From Geosporobacter ferrireducens (GTDB lineage Bacteria > Bacillota > Clostridia > Peptostreptococcales > Thermotaleaceae), in assembly GCF_001750685.1 (NCBI RefSeq), contig NZ_CP017269.1, positions 4,071,416 to 4,135,415 of the forward strand: a stretch of DNA of 64,000 bases, read 5' to 3'. A program made the position numbers and the translations under genes. Below, in pieces: positions 1 through 9,450 of this stretch. The notes below the pieces were generated by a model. The model searched no databases. It saw only the letters and a list, made by a program, of their open reading frames with translations, and was not told the DNA's origin. The stretch's first letter is position 1. Each line of letters begins with the position of its first letter.

Positions 1-657
1 GTGCCGGAAGTATTGATCCATGAATTAACACAAGAATATGGGTGCAGCGTCTTTACCCACTATGGGATGACGGAAATGGGATACGGGGGAGGTGTGGAAT
101 GCGAAGCCTTAAACGGATACCACATGAGGGAGGGAGATCTGTATTTTGAAATTATTAATCCTGATACCGGTGAGGCTGTTGAAAACGGACAGTACGGTGA
201 AGTCGTGTTCACGACCCTGACAAGACAGGCAATGCCTTTGATCAGATATAGAACAGGAGATATTGCTGCATTCTCATCCACCACCTGTCCTTGTGGTACT
301 TTTCTCAAGACCATGAAAAAAGCGCAGGGGAGAATGGATAATAGGGTTGAACTAAGGGAAAATCAGTCCCTCTATTTGCGGGAACTGGATGAAATCATTC
401 TGGATTTTAAAGCTGTCATGGATTATAAAGCCTATATGGATATCGAAAGTATACTCATCGTGGGAATTACTACGAAAAATGTGGAAGACTTCCAAAGTTT
501 AAAGAGTGAAATAGCCCATAGGCTACAGGATATTCTATATCGTAAGCTTGGATACGGCATGGATATGGAACTTATATTCAATGGAGAAAACAAACCGAAT
601 CAAATAGCCAATAGCATGATAAAAAGGAAAATTCATGATTACAGGAAGGTGAGATGA
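1..657 (+). CDS. AMP-dependent CoA ligase-like protein (DVU_1553-type), C-terminal part
   Basis: This is the C-terminal about 218 residues of an adenylate-forming enzyme of the phenylacetate-CoA ligase type; the N-terminus lies before the window, so the GTG at position 1 is not taken as the start. Visible motifs are YGMTEMG (residues 21-27, the acyl-adenylate motif) and the TGD/R hinge in RYRTGDIAAF, followed by a small C-terminal ligase domain. In known gene clusters, homologues of this kind sit with XdhC and MobA-like genes around molybdenum hydroxylases. The same neighbours follow here, 3 bp downstream, so a role in maturation or substrate supply of a molybdenum enzyme is inferred. The acid it activates is unknown. 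Confidence 0.75.
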   Translation: MPEVLIHELTQEYGCSVFTHYGMTEMGYGGGVECEALNGYHMREGDLYFEIINPDTGEAVENGQYGEVVFTTLTRQAMPLIRYRTGDIAAFSSTTCPCGTFLKTMKKAQGRMDNRVELRENQSLYLRELDEIILDFKAVMDYKAYMDIESILIVGITTKNVEDFQSLKSEIAHRLQDILYRKLGYGMDMELIFNGENKPNQIANSMIKRKIHDYRKVR

Positions 658-660
658 AGG

Positions 661-1719
661 ATGGGCGGTATATTTGAATGGATCGATGAATCCTTGGATA
701 AAAAAGAAAATTTTGTGCTGGCTACCATCATGAAGAAATCCGGTTCTGCGCCTAGAGAAGAAGGAACAAAAATGATCATAAAAAAAGACTTTTCCATCGA
801 TGGAACCATTGGCGGTGGATTGATGGAAGCAATGACCATCAAATTATCGGCAAAGGTTTTTCATACGAAAAAATGTGCCATAAAGAATTTTGCTTTGGCC
901 AATAAGGATGCTGAGCTGCTGGGGATGGTATGTGGCGGAAGCGTAAGTGTATTGCTGGAATATGTGGACTGTGATGATGAACCAATGATAGAGCTTTATA
1001 AGAAGGCTGTAGAACTAAAGAAAAGCAGCATAGATTTTGTTTTGATAACGAAAATATCGGAAGGCCAGAAGAAGGTAACAGGATTGGATAAATGGATTTG
1101 TACGGAAACAGGGTTTTATGGCTTGGAAAATGAAGAGATCCAAAAGGTTATAAAAGAAATCAGGGAAAACTTCAATAGAATTAAAATACGTGAGATGGCC
1201 ATTGAAAAAGAAAAATATCTGATAGAACCTTTTTTCAACTATGAAACCATCTATATTATAGGGGCCGGACATGTGGCGCAAAAAATTGCAGATATCACAA
1301 AAAATCTGGGATTTCATGTTGTTGTTATGGATGATCGTAAGGAATTCGCCAACAAAGAAAGATTTAATACTGCAGATGAAGTAAAGGTGGTTCCGTCTTT
1401 TGACAACCTGGCGGACTATGTTAAAATAAATCATAACAGCTATATTATCATTGTAACAAGAGGTCATGCCTATGATAAGGATGCTCTGGCGCAAATCCTC
1501 AGAACCGATGCCAAATACATCGGGATGATAGGCAGCAGGAATAAACGGGAATATGTCTATAACAGCCTTTTGGAGGAAGGATTTACTTACAAGGACTTAG
1601 AACGGGTTTATTGTCCCATCGGGCTTCACATCTATGCAGATACGCCGGAGGAGATTGCGGTAAGCATTGCGGCAGAACTGATTAAGGTGAAAAGAGGGCC
1701 TGAAAATGAAAAAGGGTAA
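661..1719 (+). CDS. XdhC/CoxI family molybdenum hydroxylase maturation protein
   Basis: XdhC proteins bind molybdenum cofactor and help its sulfuration and insertion into xanthine-dehydrogenase-type enzymes. This 352 aa protein has the usual order: an N-terminal CoxI domain (SGSAPREEG and the DGTIGGGLMEA region, residues about 20-60), a linker, then a C-terminal Rossmann domain (IIGAGHVAQK near residue 200, VMDDRKEFAN, VTRGHAYD). It starts 3 bp after the CoA-ligase-like gene and its end overlaps the NTP transferase gene by 14 bp, so translation is coupled. A second XdhC with the domains in reverse order lies at 5319-6410. The hydroxylase itself is not in the window. Confidence 0.9.
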   Translation: MGGIFEWIDESLDKKENFVLATIMKKSGSAPREEGTKMIIKKDFSIDGTIGGGLMEAMTIKLSAKVFHTKKCAIKNFALANKDAELLGMVCGGSVSVLLEYVDCDDEPMIELYKKAVELKKSSIDFVLITKISEGQKKVTGLDKWICTETGFYGLENEEIQKVIKEIRENFNRIKIREMAIEKEKYLIEPFFNYETIYIIGAGHVAQKIADITKNLGFHVVVMDDRKEFANKERFNTADEVKVVPSFDNLADYVKINHNSYIIIVTRGHAYDKDALAQILRTDAKYIGMIGSRNKREYVYNSLLEEGFTYKDLERVYCPIGLHIYADTPEEIAVSIAAELIKVKRGPENEKG

Positions 1720-2812
1720 AATTGCTTCCATTATTGTGGCTGCAGGATATTCCTCCAGAATGGGCAGCTTTAAACCGCTCTTAAAATTTGGTACACATAC
1801 CGTTGTGGAGACCGTGATCAACACCCATAGGAATGCTGGTGTGGAGGACATTATCCTTGTGGTGGGGCACCGTGGGTCTGAAATAACAGAAAGGCTCAAG
1901 CATTCCGGTGTAGTATGTGTAGTGAATGAAAACTATTCCCAGGGTATGTATTCTTCTGTGGTAAAAGGTGTGGAAGCATTGGATGATGATATTGAGACAT
2001 TTTTTATGCAGCCTGTGGATATTCCCCTTGTTAAAAAACATACGCTGGAGCTGCTGAAAAATAAGTATCACGAATGCGGTACTGGTATTCTTTATCCCAC
2101 GTTTTTCGGAAAACAGGGACATCCTCCGCTGATTAATTGCAAATATAAGCATGCAATCGTAAACGGCGATGGAGAGCGTGGGTTGAAGAGACTTCTTGAA
2201 AGTTTTTCCCATGACGCTTTATGTGTTCCCGTATTGGATGAGGCGATTTTAATGGATATGGATACTCAAGAGGATTATGAAAAATTATTAAGCTATTTTC
2301 ACAGGGGCGCACCAAGCAGGAAGGAATGCTATGCCATTTTAAATCATTATAACGTTCCGGACCATATCGTCAAACATTGCATAAAAGTAGCCAGGATATC
2401 CATGGATATTCTAAATAACCTAAAAGGTTCAGGGTATGAACTCGACGATGCAGCGCTGGAAGCTGCTGCCTTGCTGCATGATGTTGTAAGGCGGGAAAAA
2501 AATCATGCCCAAGCGGGAGCTATGATATTGAAAGAGATTGGATATGGGTATGTGGGCCATATCATATCTACACATACGGACATAGAAGTAGATGAGCATG
2601 AGAAAATTACGGAAAATGAAATACTGTACCTGGCAGATAAGCTGTCAAAGGAAGATCAATTCATGTCGCTGGAAGAAAGGCTGCAGCAGTGCTTAACGGT
2701 ATACAGCGACGATCTTGAAGCTTTGAGAAAAATAAAAAAGAGATATGATGCCGCCGAGAAAATCATGAAAAAGATTAAAAAAATACCGGGGAAAGGTTTT
2801 ATGTATGGATAA
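1706..2812 (+). CDS. MobA-like nucleotidyltransferase fused to an HD hydrolase domain
   Basis: Residues 1-195 form a MobA/MocA-like NTP transferase (IIVAAGYSSRMG with the glycine-rich NTP loop, then KPLLKFG and QPVDIPLV), the class that makes molybdopterin cytosine or guanine dinucleotide. Residues about 215-330 form an HD domain (LLHDVVRRE gives the HD pair). This architecture matches the DVU_1551-type protein of selenium or molybdenum hydroxylase clusters. The gene overlaps both neighbours (14 bp and 8 bp). Likely role: tailoring the pterin cofactor for a hydroxylase. The substrate of the HD part is unknown. Confidence 0.85.
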   Translation: MKKGKIASIIVAAGYSSRMGSFKPLLKFGTHTVVETVINTHRNAGVEDIILVVGHRGSEITERLKHSGVVCVVNENYSQGMYSSVVKGVEALDDDIETFFMQPVDIPLVKKHTLELLKNKYHECGTGILYPTFFGKQGHPPLINCKYKHAIVNGDGERGLKRLLESFSHDALCVPVLDEAILMDMDTQEDYEKLLSYFHRGAPSRKECYAILNHYNVPDHIVKHCIKVARISMDILNNLKGSGYELDDAALEAAALLHDVVRREKNHAQAGAMILKEIGYGYVGHIISTHTDIEVDEHEKITENEILYLADKLSKEDQFMSLEERLQQCLTVYSDDLEALRKIKKRYDAAEKIMKKIKKIPGKGFMYG

Positions 2813-3398
2813 ACGAATATACCTGATAAGGCATGGCAAAATCGACGTAGGTGAAGAAAAACGTTACATAGGGATCACTGATTTGCCGTTGAGCAGTGAG
2901 GGGATCAATCAAGCCGGGCAGTTAAGCGAATATTTTTTCCACATCAGCATAGAAAAAGTATACGTAAGTCCCTTAATAAGATGTGTACAGACTTCGGAAA
3001 TTATTGTAGGGAGTAGAAATATAGAAAGCGTTTTGCTTGAGGAGCTAAAAGAAATCAATATGGGGGATTGGGAGGGAAAATCCTTTGCATATATAAAAAA
3101 CCGGTTTCCTGAGCAGTACGAGAATAGAGGGAAACATATCGATACATTCATACCTCCGGGAGGGGAAAGCTTTTATCAACTTCAACAAAGGGTGATGCCA
3201 GCCTTTGAAAGCATTATCAGAAGCACTGTCGGGAATGTTCTTGTCATTGCCCATGCTGGTGTTAACAGGGTTATATTAAGCAATTTTTTAGGTTTGCCTT
3301 TACAGGAGATACTCAATGTATACCAGCCCTATGGCTGTGTTAATGAACTTTTCTGGAATCAAACCTATCAAAGATGGCAGTGTAAAACAGTAGGGTAA
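2805..3398 (+). CDS. Histidine phosphatase family protein
   Basis: This 197 aa protein is a phosphoglycerate-mutase-like (CobC-type) histidine phosphatase. The catalytic motif LIRHGKID is at residues 6-13, the second arginine lies in SPLIRCVQTSE, the acid in EINMGDWEGK, and the second histidine in VIAHAGVNR. It overlaps the MobA-HD gene by 8 bp and so belongs to the same operon. CobC-like enzymes remove phosphate from cobalamin precursors or small metabolites. Here its partners suggest a cofactor-related phosphate ester, but the substrate cannot be read from sequence. Confidence 0.85.
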   Translation: MDKRIYLIRHGKIDVGEEKRYIGITDLPLSSEGINQAGQLSEYFFHISIEKVYVSPLIRCVQTSEIIVGSRNIESVLLEELKEINMGDWEGKSFAYIKNRFPEQYENRGKHIDTFIPPGGESFYQLQQRVMPAFESIIRSTVGNVLVIAHAGVNRVILSNFLGLPLQEILNVYQPYGCVNELFWNQTYQRWQCKTVG

Positions 3399-3410
3399 AG
3401 GGGTAATCAT

Positions 3411-5282
3411 ATGATGAATGCTGATTATAAATCCGTCATAGAACTTTCTCATGACAGATGCAGGAAACTGGGAGTCAAAGAAGATCAAGTTTTCAGCAGT
3501 AAGATTATCGGGCAGACGGAACTACAGGAAAAGTTTGCTGAAAACAGGGATATGATCTTAACTGCATCGCCATATATGGAACAGCTGATTAATTTTGTAA
3601 AGGGCCATAATTTTTTTGCACTGCTTACCGATGGAGAGGGATGCATATTAAATGCCATCGGAGATGAAAAAATACTCTCGGAAGCTTTTGACCTAAAGAT
3701 GGTTCCCGGTGCTTATATGAACGAGGAGAGCATAGGGACGAATGCGATGGCTGTTGTGATTAAGACCGGAGAACCTGTGCAATTGTCAGGCAAAGACCAT
3801 TTTATCAAGGCATATCATCGATGGACCTGTTCCGGGGCACCGATCAAAGACTATCATGGGAATCTTATAGGCGTTCTGGATCTCACTGGATATACAGACT
3901 TGGTCCATCCCCATACGCTGGGCATGGTCATAGCTGCTTCGAATGCAATAGAAGAGATGATGAAGGTAAAAGAATTTAACAGACTTCAAAACATGAATAA
4001 CAAACATATCAAAACCATATTCAATTCCATGCCGGTAGCTATCGTCACCTCCGATATCGATGGAAAGATAAAAATTCATAATAAAAAAGCCCTGGAGTTA
4101 CTGGGGAATAAAGATAATCAGTTAAAAGCCAAGACAATGGAAGAGATTGTTGAGGAGTGGGATAACATAAGAGATGCCATATGTTCAGGTGAAAATGTCT
4201 CAAGAGAAATAAATATCATGGCATTGAGAAACAGGTTTCCATGTTATTTGACGGTTAACCCTATTTACAATCCGCAGGATGATAGTATTGAGATTGTGTA
4301 TGTGTTTGAAGAAGTCAAAAAGGTAAAAAAGAAAATTGAATATCAGGCATATTATACTTTTGATAAAATTATAGGAAAAGATGAGAATTTCTTGCGAATC
4401 GTACAGTATGCAAAAAAAATTGCGAATAGCAAATCTACCATACTGATATTAGGCGAAAGTGGTACTGGAAAAGAGGTGTTTGCACAGTCGATTCATAATT
4501 TCAGTAAAAGAATGGATGGTCCTTTTATTGCATTGAATTGCGGGGCCATACCGAATCAACTGATAGAATCTGAGCTTTTTGGGTATGAAGAGGGTGCCTA
4601 TACAGGCGCTAAAAAGGGAGGAAATTTGGGTAAATTCGAATTGGCTCATGGCGGCACCATCATGCTGGACGAAATCGGAGAAATGCCCCTGGATATGCAG
4701 ACAAAGCTTTTACGAGTGCTGCAAGAAGGTATTATCACGAGAATTGGAAGTCAGAAATCCATCCCGGTAGATGTAAGGATCATTGCTGCAACCAACAAGG
4801 ATTTGAAAAAAGAAGTGGAACTAGGGAGATTTAGAAAGGATTTATTTTACAGGCTCAATGTTCTGCCTTTATACCTTCCGCCATTAAGGGAAAGGAAAAG
4901 CGATATATTGCTGCTGATAAAATATTTTATGAAGAACATAGCTGAAAGCCTCAATAAGAGAGAGGTTGAATTACCGGAAGAATATCTGAACATGATGATG
5001 AATTTCAACTGGCCCGGAAATATCAGAGAGTTGGAAAATGTTGTGGAGCTTATTATCAATACAGAATCAGTACCGCCGGGATACTTCGGTCAGGATGTAA
5101 GCGATGATACAACATACCCAGACAGCAATCAAGATCGTTTAAATATGGATTATGTTGAAAAAGAGCATTTGGTAAGGGTACTGAAAAAATTTAGCGGGAA
5201 TATAACTCAGTCGGCTCAGGCCTTGGGTATAAGAAGAAATACACTTTACAGCAAGATAAAAAAGTATGGGATAGAAGTGTAG
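3411..5282 (+). CDS. Sigma-54-dependent activator (GAF-PAS-AAA+-Fis)
   Basis: This 623 aa enhancer-binding protein drives sigma-54 promoters. In order it has a GAF-like sensor (about 60-190, with MNEESIGTNAM typical of AcoR-like proteins), a PAS domain (about 195-310), an AAA+ domain with Walker A GESGTGKE at 348-355 and the sigma-54 contact loop GAYTGA, and a Fis-type helix-turn-helix at the end (ALGIRRNTLYSKIKKYGI). It sits between the phosphatase and the second xdhC and probably controls this or the upstream hydroxylase genes. No convincing -24/-12 promoter was found in the window, so its target may lie to the left. Confidence 0.92.
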   Translation: MMNADYKSVIELSHDRCRKLGVKEDQVFSSKIIGQTELQEKFAENRDMILTASPYMEQLINFVKGHNFFALLTDGEGCILNAIGDEKILSEAFDLKMVPGAYMNEESIGTNAMAVVIKTGEPVQLSGKDHFIKAYHRWTCSGAPIKDYHGNLIGVLDLTGYTDLVHPHTLGMVIAASNAIEEMMKVKEFNRLQNMNNKHIKTIFNSMPVAIVTSDIDGKIKIHNKKALELLGNKDNQLKAKTMEEIVEEWDNIRDAICSGENVSREINIMALRNRFPCYLTVNPIYNPQDDSIEIVYVFEEVKKVKKKIEYQAYYTFDKIIGKDENFLRIVQYAKKIANSKSTILILGESGTGKEVFAQSIHNFSKRMDGPFIALNCGAIPNQLIESELFGYEEGAYTGAKKGGNLGKFELAHGGTIMLDEIGEMPLDMQTKLLRVLQEGIITRIGSQKSIPVDVRIIAATNKDLKKEVELGRFRKDLFYRLNVLPLYLPPLRERKSDILLLIKYFMKNIAESLNKREVELPEEYLNMMMNFNWPGNIRELENVVELIINTESVPPGYFGQDVSDDTTYPDSNQDRLNMDYVEKEHLVRVLKKFSGNITQSAQALGIRRNTLYSKIKKYGIEV

Positions 5283-5318
5283 TGGATAAATAGATACTGT
5301 ATTTGGAGGTGAAATATA

Positions 5319-6410
5319 ATGAATACCAATGCCTATAAAAGCCTGCTCAATGAATTGGATGCAGGGAAAAAGGCTGTTATGGTCACCATTATGAATGATA
5401 AAGAGAATGAGCGGAATGCTTCTCCAGAGAAAATTGTGATTACGGAGGAAAAACTGCGGGTCTGTCATTCCATAGATAACCTGGATGGAATAATCTATCA
5501 AAAGGCTCAGCTTGCATTGGAATCCGGGAATATTCAGTTTGTAAAAGGTCAAGATACCATAACCCATTTGATGGAGCCTTACTTTCCGGAGCCGCGTTTG
5601 ATTGTCTTAGGTGGAGGACACATTGCAAAACCTTTAGTTGAGTTTGGTGCCCGGTTAGGATTCCTAGTGACGGTTATCGACGACCGTCCATCTTTTGCCA
5701 ACGAGGGAAGATTTCCCGATGCTGAAAGAGTGATTTGTGAGAGCTTTGAAAGGTGTTTTGATCTATTGTCTGTCAATGAATCTGCCTATGTTGTCATTGT
5801 AACCAGAGGGCACCGGCATGATTTGGATTGTCTCAGACAGGTGCTGAAGTATCGTACTGCCTATATTGGGATGATTGGCTCTAAACGGCGGGTTAAAAGC
5901 GTGAAAGAGCAATTGCTTGGTGAAGGGTATTCTCAAGAGCAACTAAACAAGGTGAATGCACCGATCGGTCTGGACATAGGTGCAGTTACACCTGATGAGA
6001 TCGCCATTTCCATTATTGCACAAGTCATTGGCTATAGAAGGCTCACTGGTGCCGCATCGGGAAATGCCTCCGCTTCCAAAATAAATTGGCCGGAGCTTGA
6101 CCGGGCTGTTTTGGAAGAACTGGGCAAAGGAGAGAATGATCCCAAGGCAGTGGTTACAGTGATTTCTACAAAAGGTTCGGTTCCTAGAAAAGCAGGAGCC
6201 AAGATGCTGGTGTGGCCCTGCGGAAGGACACTGGGCAGTATTGGCGGCGGATGCAGTGAAGGAGAGATCATTCATATGGCCCGGGATATCCTCCGGGATG
6301 GAGGCTGTAGAATTCATCAGATAGACATGACCGGCCAAATCGCTGAGGATGAAGGAATGGTCTGCGGAGGGATCATGGAGGTTCTTATTGAATCTTGTAG
6401 TGAAAAATAA
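5319..6410 (+). CDS. XdhC family maturation factor with permuted domain order
   Basis: This 363 aa protein carries the same two modules as the XdhC at 661-1719 but in reverse order. The Rossmann domain comes first (VLGGGHIAKPLVEFG near residue 92, VIDDRPSFAN, VTRGHRHD), and the CoxI domain (GSVPRKAGAKM, LGSIGGGCSEGE, EGMVCGG) is at the C-terminus after about residue 265. Proteins with this order are annotated as maturation factors for aldehyde-oxidoreductase-type molybdoenzymes. The ATG has a good GGAGGTG site. It lies between the sigma-54 activator and modA, so it is linked to molybdate supply. Confidence 0.9.
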   Translation: MNTNAYKSLLNELDAGKKAVMVTIMNDKENERNASPEKIVITEEKLRVCHSIDNLDGIIYQKAQLALESGNIQFVKGQDTITHLMEPYFPEPRLIVLGGGHIAKPLVEFGARLGFLVTVIDDRPSFANEGRFPDAERVICESFERCFDLLSVNESAYVVIVTRGHRHDLDCLRQVLKYRTAYIGMIGSKRRVKSVKEQLLGEGYSQEQLNKVNAPIGLDIGAVTPDEIAISIIAQVIGYRRLTGAASGNASASKINWPELDRAVLEELGKGENDPKAVVTVISTKGSVPRKAGAKMLVWPCGRTLGSIGGGCSEGEIIHMARDILRDGGCRIHQIDMTGQIAEDEGMVCGGIMEVLIESCSEK

Positions 6411-6460
6411 GGTAAATAAAGAAGCGTTTGACACAACCTGTTCAGAGAAGGAGATTCATT

Positions 6461-7291
6461 ATGAAAAATAATCAAAAGATGTTATTACTTGCTTTGATCT
6501 TGGCTGTCATTTTATTTTCAACGGCTTGTGGTCAAACAGGTACTGCTCGGAATGCGCAGGAAGGCAACGTATCTGAGCCGAAGAAAGGAGAAGCACCGGT
6601 TTCATTGACTATTTCCGCTGCTGCGAGTCTTAAAGAAGCAATGGATGAAATCCAAGCGGCCTATGCAGAGGAAAAACCCCATGTGACCTTTACATACAAT
6701 TTTGGCTCCTCAGGCTCTCTGCAGCAGCAGATCGAGCAGGGAGCAGAGGTCGACGTATTTATTTCCGCTGCAGCCAAGCAAATGGATGCCTTGCAGGAAA
6801 AGGGGCTTATTGCAGAAGAAACCAGAAAAAATTTATTAGAAAATAAAATTGTTCTGATCGTACCGAAAGGCACTGAAGCAGTTAACGACTTTAATGACCT
6901 TGCAACCGATAAGGTAAAGACAATTGCTTTAGGTGAAACGGCAAGTGTTCCTGTGGGGCAGTATTCTGAGGAGGTATTGACAAATCTCAACCTTATGGAT
7001 AGGATTAAACCCAAAGCAGTATTCGGCAAAGATGTTAAAACGGTTTTAACATGGGTAGAAACAGGCAATGCAGATGCTGGGTTGGTATATGAAACGGATG
7101 CGAAGGTATCTGATAAGGTTAAAGTGGTGGCAAAGGCGCCGGAGGGATCTCATAAGCCTGTGGTATATCCGGCGGCTGTTATTAAGGACAGCAGAAATAT
7201 GGATGCTGCGAAGGACTATTTAGATTTTTTGTGCAGCGATAAGGCAAAGTCAATATTCGAAAAGTATGGATTTGTGTTTATAGGAAAATAA
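6461..7291 (+). CDS. modA: Molybdate ABC transporter substrate-binding lipoprotein
   Basis: ModA captures molybdate (or tungstate) outside the membrane. The ATG at 6461 is chosen over a TTG at 6428 because it has an AGAAGGAGA ribosome site and begins a proper signal peptide (MKNNQKMLLLALILAVI, lipobox FSTAC), making a 276 aa lipoprotein. The mature part starts with the family pattern LTISAAASLKEAMDEI and contains the oxyanion-binding segments NFGSSGSLQQQIEQGA and DVFISAA. modB and modC follow directly, giving a complete importer beside the molybdenum-hydroxylase maturation genes. Confidence 0.95.
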   Translation: MKNNQKMLLLALILAVILFSTACGQTGTARNAQEGNVSEPKKGEAPVSLTISAAASLKEAMDEIQAAYAEEKPHVTFTYNFGSSGSLQQQIEQGAEVDVFISAAAKQMDALQEKGLIAEETRKNLLENKIVLIVPKGTEAVNDFNDLATDKVKTIALGETASVPVGQYSEEVLTNLNLMDRIKPKAVFGKDVKTVLTWVETGNADAGLVYETDAKVSDKVKVVAKAPEGSHKPVVYPAAVIKDSRNMDAAKDYLDFLCSDKAKSIFEKYGFVFIGK

Positions 7292-7315
7292 CTGACAAGT
7301 CGTGGAGTGATTGCA

Positions 7316-8002
7316 TTGGGGATAGACTTTTCTCCGTTATGGATATCTTTAAAAACAGCATTGACCGCTACCCTGCTGGCATTCTTTTTTGGGATTTCAG
7401 CAGCCTGGTTTGTTGCCGGCTATCATGGGAAATTCAAAGGGCTGATGGATGGATTTTTAACCTTACCTATGGTATTGCCGCCTACGGTGGTAGGTTTCTT
7501 TTTACTCTTGATCTTTGGAAAGCATGGTCCTATAGGGAAGCTTTTATTTGCATTGGGTACTACGGTTATATTCACCTGGCCGGCTACCGTCATAGCTGCT
7601 GCCGTAGTTGCATTTCCGTTGATGTATAAAACCTCAAGAGGGGCTTTTGAGCAAATCGATGAAAATATTCTCAATGCTGCCAGGACACTGGGTGTCTCAG
7701 AATGGAAGGTTTTTTGGAAGGTAGCGGTTCCCCTGGCCTGGCCGGGTATTGCAGCGGGGACTGTGCTGGCCTTCGCAAGAGCGCTGGGGGAGTTTGGAGC
7801 AACCCTTATGGTGGCGGGGGGCATTCCGGGAAAAACCCAAACCATTCCCATCGCCATTTTCTTTGCAGCAGAAGGCGGGGAAATGGACAAGGCATTGATC
7901 TGGGTATTGTTGATTTCCGGCATATCCTTGACCGTCATGGTTTTGATGAATTATTGGATGGAATACCAGCACAAGGTTCTGTCACCTATGTGGAGGAAAT
8001 GA
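7316..8002 (+). CDS. modB: Molybdate ABC transporter permease
   Basis: This is a membrane protein of about 228 aa with five or six hydrophobic segments and the permease EAA-like loop (LNAARTLGVSEWKVFWKVAV). The TTG at 7316 is preferred because the only ribosome site, GGAGTG at 7304-7309, is correctly spaced for it; a GTG at 7307 would overlap that site. LTLPMVLPPTVVGFFLLLI and GEFGATLMVAGG are characteristic of ModB. It lies between modA and modC with short gaps. Confidence 0.93.
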   Translation: MGIDFSPLWISLKTALTATLLAFFFGISAAWFVAGYHGKFKGLMDGFLTLPMVLPPTVVGFFLLLIFGKHGPIGKLLFALGTTVIFTWPATVIAAAVVAFPLMYKTSRGAFEQIDENILNAARTLGVSEWKVFWKVAVPLAWPGIAAGTVLAFARALGEFGATLMVAGGIPGKTQTIPIAIFFAAEGGEMDKALIWVLLISGISLTVMVLMNYWMEYQHKVLSPMWRK

Positions 8003-8003
8003 T

Positions 8004-9068
8004 ATGGGACTGTATGTGGATATTAAAAAGAAGCTTCCCGGTTTTTCTTTGAATGTGTGTTTCGAAGCGGAGATCGATACAATGGGGCTTTTGGGGGCTT
8101 CAGGTTCGGGAAAAAGCATGACGCTTCGCTGCATTGCCGGAATTGAAACACCGGATAGCGGAAAAATTATACTGAACGGACGAGTATTGTATGACTCTGC
8201 AAAGGGTATCAATCTACCCTGTAGAAAACGTAAAATCGGGTTTTTATTCCAAAACTATGCCCTGTTTCCCAATATGACGGTGGAAGAGAACATCCGGTTT
8301 GGATTAGGAGATTTGAAGCTCGGAGAACAACTGCGAAAGGTAGATGAAATGATATCCATGGTGCATCTGGAAGGCTTGGAAAAGAGGTATCCCAGTCAAC
8401 TTTCCGGTGGACAGCAGCAAAGGGTTGCATTGGCCAGAGCTTTAGCCATAGATCCGGAAGCGTTGCTGCTGGACGAGCCCTTTTCCGCATTGGATGAGCA
8501 TTTAAGAAACAACCTGCTGAAGCAGTTGTCTGAAACCCTTTCCAACTACAGAGGGGTCACGCTTTTCGTAACCCATAATATGGAGGAAGCATACAGGATT
8601 AGCAAAGAACTGGTGGTGCTTTCCTCCGGAAAGCTTGAGGCCAAGGGAGAAAAAGAGGTTATATTTACGAGGCCGCCAACTATTGAAACGGCCCAGCTAA
8701 CCGGATGTAGGAACTTTTCCTCCATAAAACACTTATCTCCCTTTGAAATAGAGGCTCTTGACTGGGGAATTAAGCTGAAAGTAAATCATGAATGCAGAGG
8801 GGACAGCCAGTATGTCGGTATTCGCAGTCATCACATTGACTTGGCTGAGGATAATGATACGGAAAATGTGTTTAAGTGCTGGGCGGGCTTTACCAGTGAA
8901 ACACCTTTCAGACAGACGGTATACCTATCGGTGGAAAAGAAGCTCCTAAACAGTGGAGCGTATCATCTTCAGTGGGAAATTTCCAAAGAAAAGTGGGATA
9001 AGATAAAAGACATGCCGCAGCCATGGCATTTGAAACTGAGTCCTGAAAAACTGATTTTGATAAGATAA
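8004..9068 (+). CDS. modC: Molybdate ABC transporter ATP-binding protein
   Basis: This ATPase powers the ModB channel. It has Walker A GASGSGKS, the Q-loop LFQNYALFPNM, signature LSGGQQQR, Walker B LLLDEPFSALDE and the H-loop VTHNMEEAY. The C-terminal 120 residues form a regulatory domain in the position of the Mop/TOBE module, although no strong Mop motif is obvious. The ATG lies 1 bp after the modB stop. The stop codon is followed directly by a REP-like repeat at 9069. Confidence 0.92.
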   Translation: MGLYVDIKKKLPGFSLNVCFEAEIDTMGLLGASGSGKSMTLRCIAGIETPDSGKIILNGRVLYDSAKGINLPCRKRKIGFLFQNYALFPNMTVEENIRFGLGDLKLGEQLRKVDEMISMVHLEGLEKRYPSQLSGGQQQRVALARALAIDPEALLLDEPFSALDEHLRNNLLKQLSETLSNYRGVTLFVTHNMEEAYRISKELVVLSSGKLEAKGEKEVIFTRPPTIETAQLTGCRNFSSIKHLSPFEIEALDWGIKLKVNHECRGDSQYVGIRSHHIDLAEDNDTENVFKCWAGFTSETPFRQTVYLSVEKKLLNSGAYHLQWEISKEKWDKIKDMPQPWHLKLSPEKLILIR

Positions 9069-9091
9069 GACAAGGGGACGGTTCTTTTGTC
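9069..9091 (+). repeat. REP-like dispersed repeat, copy 1
   Basis: A near-palindrome of 23 bp with ends GACAAG and TTTTGTC and core GGGGACGGTTCT, starting at the base after the modC stop. Related copies occur at 24004, 24992, 28161, 33903, 38025, 40496 and 59357. Confidence 0.75.
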
Positions 9092-9195
9092 TTGAACAGA
9101 TGAGCAGGCTATTTGAGAATTGCTGAAAAAAGTACCTTTTTAAAAGGATGGGCGGTAAAAATGTGAGCTTTAAAACTTAAAATACAAAGTCTATT

Positions 9196-9224
9196 GCATC
9201 CTTTTCAGGGTGCTTTTATTTTTT
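9196..9224 (+). terminator. Rho-independent terminator downstream of modABC
   Basis: Stem GCATCC/GGGTGC with a six-base loop is followed by a T-rich run (TTTTATTTTTT). The segment AAAAGGATG near 9141-9150 could pair with CATCCTTTT at 9197-9205 and would then break this stem. The rest of 9092-9450 holds no gene that I can support; a TATAAT at 9381-9386 is a plausible -10 for the next gene. Confidence 0.5.
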
Positions 9225-9450
9225 GTCGTAGAAATAGGTATCTTATCTCGCCGCTATATATGGGAATATTTAGATAGGTTTTGGGATTTTAAACTTCTGA
9301 TTTAGAAGTTGTCTGCCACTTTTCAAGAGTGTACAGGTTAGCTCCTATTCCCAATGCCCTTAACTTAAATTTAAGCTGGATATAATATGGAGTTAACATT
9401 GTAGTATTACAATTAAAATGTAAAACTTCAGTATAAAAGGTGGATGAAAT

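Noticed and set aside
1015..1494. 159-codon minus-strand frame
   Set aside because: Fully antisense to the conserved xdhC gene, with no recognisable family features.
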